A stretch of 37,970 bases of DNA, taken from assembly GCF_900109265.1 (NCBI RefSeq), contig NZ_FNZM01000036.1, positions 1 through 37,970 on the forward strand, given 5' to 3'. The DNA is from Paraburkholderia tropica (GTDB lineage: Bacteria; Pseudomonadota; Gammaproteobacteria; Burkholderiales; Burkholderiaceae). Position numbers and translations under genes: made by a program. The notes under the pieces are model-generated. The model ran no database searches. It saw nothing but the letters and a program-made list of their open reading frames with translations, and was not told where the DNA came from. Shown in pieces: positions 27,501-32,611 of this stretch. How positions within the stretch are numbered: position 1 is the first letter of the stretch; every line of letters starts with the position of its first letter.

Positions 27501-29224
27501 ACAACCTGTCGACGCAAACGCTGGGTTTCACAAATTTGGAGAACCACGCGAGCTACTCTGGCGACACTGTGGGGCTTAGTGCTAGCGGGGGTTTTGGCCG
27601 CAGTACGAAGGATGGTGTGACCCTGAGCACGCCGGTAGCGCAGGGCGCCAACCACGCGCCAGGACCGCAGACTTCGCAAGGCCTGGGGCCGTCTGGGGTA
27701 TCGCTTTCGGGAACGAATAGCGATGCGAGCGGCACAACCTACGCTGCCGTCAGTGCAGGAACGATTACGGTGCGCGGCGATGCGGGCACGGGTCAGGACA
27801 GCACAGCGGGGTTGAGCCGCGATGCGGCGAATGCCAATGGGTCGGTGCAGAACAGCTTCGATGCGCAAAAGGTCCAGGACGATCTGGCTGTGCAGCAGCA
27901 GGCCGGGCAGGTGGGCATGCAGATAGTGGGGGATGTGGCGCAGCATCTCGAACAGAAGGCGAATAGCGACGTTGATGTGGCGAAAGCCCGACTCGATGAG
28001 GCTAAAGCTTCAGGCGATACGGCTGCGCAGCAACAGGCGCAGGCAGATCTGGATGCGGCGAGTCTGCAGGCATCGTTGTGGAGTAACGATGGCGCGGCGC
28101 GGATCGCCTCGCATGCGGTGGTGGCCGGTGTGGGTGCAGCGCTGGGCGGAGGGAATGTCGCAGGCGCGGTGGGCGGGACAGTTGCGGGGGATGTGGCGGC
28201 ATCGTATGCCAATACAGCGTTCGGTAATACGCTGGGCGGGGCGCTGCTGACGAATATCATTTCGGGCGCTGCCGGTGCTGCTGCGGGTGGTGTGATCGGA
28301 GGCGGAGCCGGCGCGCTGAGTGGTGCGGGTGGGGCGTTGAGTGCGGATTTGTATAATCGGCAGTTGCACCCCGATGAGAAGCAGAAAATCCATGACTATG
28401 CGAACGGAGACAAGACCGAAGAGGACAAACTGACGAAGGCCGCGTGCTACGTGGTGCAGTGCTGGGCGCAGTACCCGGTAGGAAGCGCGGAATACAACGC
28501 CAACTATGTGAGTCAGGCCGATCTAATCGGATTGCAGAAGGAACTGGATTGGGTCAATTCTCAGCAAGCGGGCAACCTGTTCGTCTACACGGGATCTCAG
28601 CAGGCGCTTGACTTCATCTATAGTCAGAAAGGCGCATTCGTAAACGGGTTGCTGAATCTGGTACCCGGCAAACACTATGCTGACCAAGCGCAGGCCGCAG
28701 CAAAAAACGGAGACTACGGTTCGGCCGCCCTTCTCGGGGTTGCATCGCTTGGCGACGCAGCGCTTGGAGTCGCGACGGGAGGTGAAGCCGAAGCGCTCGA
28801 GGAGGCGCTAGGCTGGGTGAGGCCGAGCGGATGGCGGTTGCCCGCGTCAAACGGAACTTGGTCTGGTGTGGCTGGGGATTCGAACTGGATTTCATCAAAT
28901 CCAGCAGTTAACACTATCACCAAAGGTCAGCCAATTCCGTTCAAAAGCGGTTATCCAGACTTTAGTCAATGGTCTCAGGGTACCTTCGAAATCGAAAATA
29001 TGACCGGGCAGAGTAGCGACTTTGGGCTGGTGTACGATGCAGTCTCGGAACAATTCGGGCTTGGATCTCGGACCGCGGGTCAGGATCTACTAAAGGAGCT
29101 GGGGCTTACTCCTCACCATGTCGAAGATGGTGTGACAATACAGTTGGTCCCGTCGGACCTGCACGGAAATGTGCCACACATTGGCGGCGCTTCTAGATTA
29201 AGAACTGGAATGAACAATGATTGA
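18524..29224 (+). CDS. cdiA: CdiA-type contact-dependent inhibition exoprotein with nuclease tip
   Basis: 3566 residues. Order: extended signal peptide starting MNKNIHRVVFNAVRGLW, with cleavage near LAEA (71-74); TPS secretion domain (about 80-320) including the CxxC of IYCNGCGF (C189, C192); a long FHA-type repeat fibre with a 230-residue internal duplication; a non-repeat segment (about 1420-1845) in the position of the receptor-binding region; a second haemagglutinin-repeat fibre; then a glycine/alanine-rich pretoxin stretch (about 3190-3274). The DLYN motif at 3275-3278 marks the start of the variable 288-residue toxin tip. The end has LTPHHVEDGVTIQLVPSDLH and NVPHIGG (H3531, H3532, H3547, H3552), the pattern of HNH/Endo VII-fold nucleases of polymorphic toxins. 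The 3' part is less GC-rich than the fibre, as expected for a swapped module. Family and layout are firm; nuclease activity is inferred. Confidence 0.93.
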   Translation: MNKNIHRVVFNAVRGLWTAVQETAKAVGKGCLASALRGTRAACARLGRIDMLAMRHAAFAALCVFGMQPVLAEAQVVAAPTAGSKPAVGVTANGLPIVQITAPNGAGVSNNTYSQYNVGANGLILNNASGNVQTQQAGYVAANPNLVAGGARVIVNQVVGGGASQLLGYTEVAGQRADVVIANPAGIYCNGCGFINTNRGVLTTGTPIFGGTGSLDAFHVTGGQIQIGSAGLNASSVDQVDLIARSVAVNGKIWAGQSLNVVAGNNDVRYGDLSAQSLRADGSSPGVAIDVAQLGGMYAGKIMLEGTEAGVGVNSAGTLAAQSGDLQLSSQGKVTLSGTTSASGNVSISSSGGTSNIGSVYATQNAVVSSQGQVVNGGTIAALGNASVVGASVNSSGTLGAGIDASGNATGTGSLSVSGAGAVTLGGQQLAGGDLAVAGSSLNMTGATTEANGSATLVSTGAGGDSGNILHSGASLQVGGTLTAHATGTLTNDQGQTSAAQLNVTAGSISNRGGTLSQTGAGEATLTASGAFDNTGGALKSNGQNTTIRSGGLANANGSITSVHALNLTSSGDIDNTAGQVEAAGAVNVSGANVQNAAGRIVSDNSDGLSLTASGQLANTAGTTAQGATGGLIGGNGNATIHAASLASSGTITAAQALAVTTSGALDNSGGSMSATALQATAGSIRNANGAFSGDTVSIDAPKLDNSGGNITANQLDLSATTLTNRGGTLTQLGTAAMGVSVSSAIDNSAGGVIQTSSSDLTLNPASLNNDGGTITHAGTGTLTIGADGGPGAVTNVGGKIATNGQATISAGSLDDSGGTISAQRGLTATVAGDLNNAGGQIETAGDLSVESGASITNTSGTIAASGNAAIQANALVNGGSITTAQTLKATVGGALDNSSGTLSAQTITASAASFKNASGVVSGDSVSMTVPQLDNSNGRILTNQLAVTATSLANQGGSITQLGSDPISLGVSGTIDNSNGGVIQSNSSDLALASASLDNDGGTITHAGTGTLTIAPGSGTGTLTNVGGNIVTNGQASVTVGTLDNTGGSLASQGVMSAIVRGVLNNTNARLSSGTGLTASSGGELINAGGIIGAGGAAAGSTLNLSASSLNNAGGAIYNVGSGDTTINGGSQIINTNAGGVAGMGSISGNGQVTLAATSIANTQGGQLSGANLQVNAAGNLDNTGGEIGNVAQATGDVGIATGTLASTGGQINSARNLSLTVNTLAGGGAFSAVNDLSMNLQGSFTTSAAYRFDAGHDLTFTLPGTFSNGGALSAVSNLNVNAGTIKNSGSMQAGGKVTTYSATLNNTGTIVGGSVSLNATTVVGNIGTSALIGATDSAGTLEVLAPDIENRDDSTATDTQATTAIYGLGKVVLAGGKNADGSYTNATLIHNQSGLIQSGGDMVLAADKVSNTRRELTTTGFTSSIDPALLESLGISMSGCTSTQMAACAGQEVGWLVPVDPTLIGGAYTEPPHGGQWNSGYQYTTYTGVAVANTVATISPESQIVAGGNLNASSVVAFQNYWSQVAATGDIAAPLKIDNDSWAASGQMQPEVKVTYSGEYHYNNYDDSIRNWQLPFGDAGFVTSNPGGYSQPAPADIRYYTLPSYDSTYVARGTLSGTGVTINNSAGTAGVAPLGLLPGQTITGTGAGTVTGSLATTGGLRSSVATVQGGRVINSGLANFNNPTVAAATAVKVLNNLTVPSGGLFSADTAPNAPYLIETNPAFANQQKWLSSDYYFEQMGMNPGQTQMRLGDGFYEQQLVQNQILSMTGKSVLTNYADTQDEFEALMTSGAQLAKSLDLAPGTGLTPDQVAQLTSNVVIMQTQVVDGQSVLVPVVYLAQASQENMSNGPVIAATDIDLQDAQTVTNSGTITATNSFAISAQNIDSSFGTLQSGGQMSIVSAGNVNLTSATVNSGSLALQAGKDVILNTAVDTLHQSNGVGVTRDTSTLGPLASINVTGNAAIVTGGNLEQNAGGLNVGGALGMSIGGNWDLGVAQTGETKTVVIPNSVSDTHLVSNTGSSVKVGGASMIAVGGDLTASGATFDLGDGGTIAVAGDITLQAAAATSTIDASSSGHDHHGSYATSLHTSDDVVTDTTLHSGDSLSLVSGKDIDMIGSNIDLTKGTAALVAAGDVNIAAAAETHVSDFTASGSHSGVMSSTGRERVSNTASTQADGSLISADSVAISAGKNLNVIGSSIVGTDAVALAATGDVNLTAATETYQDNEYYQEKHSGFSFTGGLGVSVGSSEMHQRYDAGSVTQSQARSTVGASAGNVSIVAGGDLHIGGSDIVAGKSATDTSDATGNIALQAQNIVIDPGQDAAQSHDEQEAHSSGLTVAVTGTPLDTVKNLRADASSGNTFSRGQNTLEEIGASAADTPGISVSYGRSSSSSTTDLSSLTNAGSTLRAGGNVTVNATGGAVKDAAGNMLDGDITVTGSSVSARGTALFSANHDVTFQASTDQLMQSTQSSSSSSGFSLASASLGDFTRWVGGLANNSGVGPSPYNAASSSANGAQTANTQTTSTVVANSVVVKSDTGDINVIGSGISGTQGVDLVASQGAINVLAGLDSSTNHQESSSKKIGDLGSNGTSTGFSVGVASNHGVEDSAAQTQSTMRSQIVSGNGNMTLDAKQDVTVQGSDLSAGGDLALTGKNLNLDPGTDGTQSSASQSSSQFGVSLALGGAVGNAVATINQSMNQASSTDNSRLKALDVAQAGLAAYNAIQVARASMSGPTAQPLIKATVSIGGGTSHSQTQQTTLANDGSTLTAGHDVTLVATGSGTKDASGAATDGDINASGTRISGHNVTLDAARDINLQSARDTSEQSSSNSSSNGSVGVGLAVGGQQNGFTVELAASMAHGNANGQSSTNQDTQIAASNTLSLTSGRDTNLRGAEMAGDSIAANVGRDLNVASQQDTSTYASKQTSGGFQASLCIPPICVGQTVSGSASFSQQTIDSDYQSVNLQSGFYAGNGGFDISVGNHTQLDGGVIASTASPELNNLSTQTLGFTNLENHASYSGDTVGLSASGGFGRSTKDGVTLSTPVAQGANHAPGPQTSQGLGPSGVSLSGTNSDASGTTYAAVSAGTITVRGDAGTGQDSTAGLSRDAANANGSVQNSFDAQKVQDDLAVQQQAGQVGMQIVGDVAQHLEQKANSDVDVAKARLDEAKASGDTAAQQQAQADLDAASLQASLWSNDGAARIASHAVVAGVGAALGGGNVAGAVGGTVAGDVAASYANTAFGNTLGGALLTNIISGAAGAAAGGVIGGGAGALSGAGGALSADLYNRQLHPDEKQKIHDYANGDKTEEDKLTKAACYVVQCWAQYPVGSAEYNANYVSQADLIGLQKELDWVNSQQAGNLFVYTGSQQALDFIYSQKGAFVNGLLNLVPGKHYADQAQAAAKNGDYGSAALLGVASLGDAALGVATGGEAEALEEALGWVRPSGWRLPASNGTWSGVAGDSNWISSNPAVNTITKGQPIPFKSGYPDFSQWSQGTFEIENMTGQSSDFGLVYDAVSEQFGLGSRTAGQDLLKELGLTPHHVEDGVTIQLVPSDLHGNVPHIGGASRLRTGMNND
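20431..21740 (+). repeat. 690-bp internal tandem duplication in the CdiA fibre
   Basis: Two related units with a 690-bp (230-residue) period: about 20431-21060 and about 21121-21740. Landmarks such as NNDGGTITHAGTGTLTI and NDGGTITHAGTGTLTI recur at 20831 and 21521. The copies differ at many positions, so the duplication is old or under selection to vary. Confidence 0.75.
28358..29221 (+). other. CdiA-CT toxin module (after DLYN)
   Basis: Codes residues 3279-3566. The first part (RQLHPDEKQKIHDYANGD to about residue 3340) is the conserved start of Burkholderia-type tips and is duplicated downstream as a decayed copy. The middle carries a hydrophobic/alanine-rich segment around LLGVASLGDAALGVATGG that could serve entry into the target cell. 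The final 110 residues carry the HNH/Endo VII-like motif. Boundaries are inferred. Confidence 0.7.
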
Positions 29225-29801
29225 CGTTACTGAAAAGTTGAGCAATTTAGGGTATCGGCCGCTAAAGAACGACGACGTCGAGGCTACTGCTACGTTCCTG
29301 GAGTTATTGGAGAGAGATGTGGGTCGTCTTCCGGAGGACTACAAAGAATTCCTCAAGGCGCGCCCCTGGACTGGAATATTCGATGACCAGATTGGCTTCG
29401 AGGGCAGTGAAAAGTCGCCGTGGGCTACGGAGGGAGTCGAAATATTGGAATGCTTATATGGTCGGTGCTCTGATAAGTCGAATGACATAACGGCAATTCG
29501 AGAACAATTGTCGCCGCAACTTCCAACCAACGTTCTCGCGATCGGGGAGGTGACTGGGGCGAATTTTGTATGCATTTATCTCGATGAGAATATGTTTGGG
29601 GGCGTTTGCCTCTGGGATCACGAGCACGAAGAGAACGTGCGGCAAGGTATTTATAAGGTTGCGCCCAGTTTTTCTGAGTTCATTGATCTCCTCCGCAAGA
29701 TAGAGCAGCCTGCAGCGACGCGGGCAAAGATTGTGAAGGTTGAGATATCCGACGCGCTTAAGGCGAGGGTGGCGGAGCTTAATAAGAACAAGCGTAAGTG
29801 A
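29217..29801 (+). CDS. cdiI: CdiI immunity protein, SUKH (SMI1/KNR4) family
   Basis: 194 residues; neutralises the matching CdiA toxin tip in the producer cell. The SUKH pattern is visible: ERDVGRLPEDYKEFLKARPW near 33-52, TGANFVCIYLDE, then GGVCLWDHEHEENVRQGIYK and APSFSEFIDLLRKIE near the end. SUKH proteins are known immunity partners for nuclease toxins of the HNH/Endo VII group, which agrees with the CdiA tip. The ATG lies 8 bp before the cdiA stop, so the pair moves and is translated together. A basic tail (ARVAELNKNKRK) follows the SUKH core. Confidence 0.88.
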   Translation: MIDVTEKLSNLGYRPLKNDDVEATATFLELLERDVGRLPEDYKEFLKARPWTGIFDDQIGFEGSEKSPWATEGVEILECLYGRCSDKSNDITAIREQLSPQLPTNVLAIGEVTGANFVCIYLDENMFGGVCLWDHEHEENVRQGIYKVAPSFSEFIDLLRKIEQPAATRAKIVKVEISDALKARVAELNKNKRK

Positions 29802-29823
29802 TTGTGTCGTTCTGTACGACTGC

Positions 29824-29999
29824 TAGTTGTACCCCCCCGATGAGAAGCAGAAAATCTATGACTATGCGAACGGAGACAATTCCGAAGAGGACAAACTGAC
29901 GAATGCCGCGTGCTATGCGGTGTAGTGCTGGACGCGGTACTCGCTGCACTCCTGAATGGACGCAGAACTATGTGAGCCGGCAAGAGGTGGCTGGGTTGC
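29824..29999 (+). pseudogene. orphan cdiA-CT remnant (decayed toxin-tip start)
   Basis: Closely similar to 28361-28535 of cdiA, the segment just after the DLYN motif. It reads PPDEKQKIYDYANGDNSEED, then KLTNAACYAV and an in-frame TAG where cdiA has CAG. Three extra C bases lie near the start and similarity fades after TATGTGAG (29979). There is no start codon or upstream fibre, which is how orphan toxin modules look behind cdiAI loci. The remainder of its toxin domain is not visible. Confidence 0.85.
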
Positions 30000-30261
30000 C
30001 GTCACTAAAACGCGGCTATCTCGATCATCCAGGTCCATAGCTAGGCGCATTCTGTTGATGTCCACGCAGAACTTGACCATGGAGGAAATTAAGTCCGACG
30101 TTGACACGTGGTCCCGGAGCCGTCTTTCGTCTTCCGGATACCAGACATTCAATCGCACGTAGGCTACTACGCGCCAAGCAGTTGCTCACGGAAAAACTGT
30201 TCCGCACCGGTTTGCTATTGCTGCGACCGGATAATTGAGATAGAAGACCTGATTGCGTTGA
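30000..30261. other. gap with a possible decayed minus-strand frame
   Basis: A minus-strand frame ending at 29913 gives RLNVWYPEDERRLRDHVSTS and SSMVKFCVDINRMRLAMDLD between about 30180 and 30020, which look protein-like but lack a proper start or full length. It may be a broken gene from an older module. No functional assignment. Confidence 0.35.
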
Positions 30262-30756
30262 ATGCTGATCGAGAGACCGCTCGTGGAATCGTCCAAACTT
30301 CAAAGACTAAAGAGTCGGATCGCTCGTACACCGCTGTTCAGCAACATTGGACTCCCCATTGTGAATGCCAGCAACCCGCGTATCGTTCGATGGGATGCAT
30401 GGTTAGGCCCCGAGGATCCAACCTGCCTCGCGATAGCCATCCGGCAGCAGGAATTGCACGATGATTTGGTTCCGCCAGAGGAAGAGCAAGAGTGGGTTGC
30501 CGCGCTGAACCTTGTTGTAGATTACGTGGCAACGCTCATCCCTTATGAACCGGATGAAGATGTCTGGCACGCGCCTTCCGCAGCAGCTTGGGGCGCTGCA
30601 TGGGTCTTTTCACTGGAACACCTTCATGCTGCACGCGGCGTTGCGCTCCCATCCGATACCGCGGCTCAGCTTGTATGGTTCGAGCGCGGACACTGGCCCT
30701 GCGCATTGGTTGACGGAGCTTCAGGCGAGAACCTGAAAGACTACGTGATCTTCTAG
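30262..30756 (+). CDS. putative orphan immunity protein (164 aa, acidic)
   Basis: Soluble acidic protein with VRWDAWLGPEDPTCLAIAIR, the glutamate-rich LVPPEEEQEWVAALNLVVDY, and the tryptophan-rich DEDVWHAPSAAAWGAAWVFS. It ends LVWFERGHWPCALVDGASGE with a KDYVIF tail. I know no named family for it; its pattern recalls small immunity-like proteins found in Burkholderia toxin loci, but that is from memory. It lies directly behind a decayed cdiA toxin-tip fragment, the position of an orphan immunity gene. The first ATG lacks a good ribosome binding site and the first 35 residues look less conserved in character, so the true start may be later. Confidence 0.6.
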   Translation: MLIERPLVESSKLQRLKSRIARTPLFSNIGLPIVNASNPRIVRWDAWLGPEDPTCLAIAIRQQELHDDLVPPEEEQEWVAALNLVVDYVATLIPYEPDEDVWHAPSAAAWGAAWVFSLEHLHAARGVALPSDTAAQLVWFERGHWPCALVDGASGENLKDYVIF

Positions 30757-30850
30757 AGAGTCGGAACCACTAACGGTTCTTGGGTGTTTAGGGCTATCCC
30801 TCCTTGCCGTAAACCGATCCTAGATGTCACGCAGAAGGTTAGCCGCTAAC

Positions 30851-30914
30851 TGTCGACAATCCAACCCGGGGGGTTAATGTCTCAAACTGGCCGCACTGCG
30901 CCCCACGACCGAGC
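30851..30914 (+). repeat. intergenic repeat block (TGTCGACAAT plus 39-bp repeat copy 2)
   Basis: TGTCGACAAT at 30851-30860 belongs to a dispersed motif also at 32163, 34828 and 35497. At 30876-30914 is the second copy of the 39-bp repeat from 6143. The block sits between two putative immunity genes. Confidence 0.65.
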
Positions 30915-30955
30915 ATGCCGCTCGCCCCCGGGCCCCCGTCTCATGCAACCGGCAT

Positions 30956-30984
30956 AACCGACCCGCAAGGGGTCCTTCGGTTTT
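30956..30984 (+). terminator. possible rho-independent terminator
   Basis: Arms AACCGA (30956-30961) and TCGGTT (30977-30982), with an inner CCC/GGG pairing, followed by TTTT ending at 30984. It is 200 bp after the 164-aa gene. The T-run is short, so confidence is modest. The remaining sequence of this 390-bp gap shows no gene. Confidence 0.4.
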
Positions 30985-31146
30985 CCGCAAAGTAGCCGTT
31001 AACTCTAATGCGTGCATTCCGCGCTGGATCGTGTGAGTCAATCATTCACGACATTGCCGTTCCGATTGGAGGGATCGTATTCTGGCTGAAACATTGATCC
31101 GCGGGCGCAGCTATTCAAGCTGTAATTCAAAGACACAGAGGCAGTC

Positions 31147-31575
31147 ATGCTGGAAGCAAGCAAAATAGCATTCGCGAGAATACGCGAAAAAACACCCCTC
31201 ATAGCATCGTTGGTGGTATTTTCAATCGTTGTCTCGATTGCGAGAGGTCGAGCCTTTGGTGCGGCGCTCGGGAGGTTGATTCCTGTGTTTTTGTTTTGCG
31301 CCGTATTTTTCATCTATCAGGTGATCAAGGCGCGCCGAACGCTAAATGGGAAGGCAAGACTAAGCAGAAAGCAATTATTCTCGCGCTTTTATTTGGCAAT
31401 ATTTACTTTGTTTATTTTATATTTTTTATTTTCAATATTTTGGGAAATAAATGGAAAGGGGGAGGAAGCATTCGGGATGCTTTTACCAATTTTCCTGTTT
31501 TGCGTCGTGCTGTGTTCTATTGCCTTATATCGAGAGTTAAGTGATCTCCCAGATGATTTTGAAGGGGGAATGTAA
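31147..31575 (+). CDS. small multi-TM membrane protein, putative immunity
   Basis: 142 residues with about four hydrophobic helices: near 17-33 (PLIASLVVFSIVVSIA), 43-59 (LIPVFLFCAVFFIYQVI), 84-101 (LAIFTLFILYFLFSIF) and 111-127 (LLPIFLFCVVLCSIALY). The gene is much richer in A and T than its neighbours, with runs such as TTTATATTTTTTATTTTC, pointing to recent transfer. Inner-membrane proteins of this size commonly guard against pore-forming toxins, and it lies within a row of orphan modules, so an immunity role is plausible. No named family recognised. An AGAGGCAG ribosome-binding-like string precedes the ATG. Confidence 0.65.
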   Translation: MLEASKIAFARIREKTPLIASLVVFSIVVSIARGRAFGAALGRLIPVFLFCAVFFIYQVIKARRTLNGKARLSRKQLFSRFYLAIFTLFILYFLFSIFWEINGKGEEAFGMLLPIFLFCVVLCSIALYRELSDLPDDFEGGM

Positions 31576-31738
31576 AAATCCAATTCGGCCGAAGGTTGCG
31601 ATACCCGTGCATTGCTGCATCTGGGTAGCGGCAAGGTGACGGCGAACGTGGGCGCCAACCGCATTGTCAATGGTTTAGCCACATCGGCCGAGTGTCCAGT
31701 CATGGCCGTGCCCCGCCCATTTACATAGCAGGCCGCAG

Positions 31739-32128
31739 TCAAAGACTGAATCTAAGAACTTCCCTGTTGGCAGCGGCCGAAGCAAGGAGGTCTCGTAGCG
31801 CCACCAATTGCGAGACAAGATCCGTCCGCTGAACCTCAATAGTATGGGTATCTCCAGCGGGGGACCACCCACAAACGAAACTCACCGGGCCGTCACCCTG
31901 CGATTGAAGCGACCGGAGGCAGAACTCTAACTCAGGTGCAATTTGTAAAAGAACCGCGGGCTCAGCCTCATCCTCTTCGAATTGGTCGAACGTCGTCCCC
32001 AAAGAATTGTTAATTCGATTCCAGAATCCCGAGGTAAAGAGCCACTCGGAGACTGCGCCGTCCAGTATGAAGGCAGGCTCTGCGGAGCCGCCTGCAATAT
32101 AGAAGCGCGATGCCTGTAATCTGCGCAT
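31739..32128 (-). CDS. putative orphan immunity protein (129 aa, minus strand)
   Basis: The frame is open from 32311, but the first 61 codons lie in a dispersed intergenic repeat, so the ATG at 32128 is preferred. The protein MRRLQASRFYIAGGSAEPAF continues with WLFTSGFWNRINNSLGTTFD, the acidic FEEDEAEPAV, and SFVCGWSPAGDTHTIEVQRT, and ends in a helix. It is soluble and acidic. No family is recognised. Neither start has a good ribosome binding site. Placement within the orphan array suggests immunity, but the strand is opposite to its neighbours. Confidence 0.5.
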   Translation of the reverse strand: MRRLQASRFYIAGGSAEPAFILDGAVSEWLFTSGFWNRINNSLGTTFDQFEEDEAEPAVLLQIAPELEFCLRSLQSQGDGPVSFVCGWSPAGDTHTIEVQRTDLVSQLVALRDLLASAAANREVLRFSL

Positions 32129-32161
32129 GGGGGAAAGGTAATCTCGATGCCGGAGGCACTT

Positions 32162-32275
32162 ATTGTCGACGATCCGTGCGACGACGTCGAACGACCGAAA
32201 CTGGCCGGATGCCGACTCACGCGCATTGCATAACGTGGCGCGCATCGAGTTGAGGCGAGAGTCCGCGTGCGACCC
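32162..32275 (+). repeat. intergenic repeat block with 74-bp direct repeat, copy 2
   Basis: ATTGTCGACGATC at 32162-32174 is a member of the TGTCGAC motif family. Bases 32202-32275 equal 16278-16351 without mismatch. The same pairing of a TGTCG motif with the 74-bp unit occurs upstream of cdiB (ATGTCGTCGAT at 16239, then 16278), so the two may form one larger repeat. Confidence 0.8.
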
Positions 32276-32376
32276 GCAGCGGACCTCACCCGCCCCGAAG
32301 CGCTCATTCAAGAATTTGCGCCGTATTTGCTATCGTTGACGAAGCGTTTGCATTTCCGCAGTTTCCGAAGGCTTCG

Positions 32377-32547
32377 ATGGATTCGACAATGGGCGTGGTC
32401 GTGATAATTGCGGCCATCGGCTTCGCTGTAGTACAAACTGAAGCGCTCCTCGCGATTCTCACTGCACGCGTGGCTATTATCCGTGTTAGAAAGGCTGCGG
32501 CGGGTGGCGCTAATGGCTGTCCTGTGATCGCCGCCGAGGTCGCCTGA
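32377..32547 (+). pseudogene. hydrophobic fragment upstream of DUF3396 gene
   Basis: A 56-codon frame, MDSTMGVVVIIAAIGFAVVQ, with a single membrane-type helix and a glycine/alanine-rich end. The same frame stays open upstream (FAIVDEAFAFPQFPKAS) without an ATG. It could be the last piece of a lost toxin or membrane protein, or a chance frame. Low confidence. Confidence 0.3.
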
Positions 32548-32611
32548 TATCGTAGCAAAATCAGGGCTTCGGGCCGCTTCCAGTAATTAAAATCTCCGAT
32601 CAGGGGGATTG

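Noticed and set aside
18707..28393. Many long minus-strand open frames inside cdiA (for example 22181-24106 and 24371-25921)
   Set aside because: They are antisense shadows caused by the high GC content and repetitive codons of cdiA; translations are rich in Arg and Ala, with no domain or ribosome binding site.
31739..32311. Long version of the minus-strand immunity frame starting at 32311
   Set aside because: Its first 61 codons lie in a dispersed intergenic repeat that also occurs upstream of cdiB, so they are not native coding sequence.
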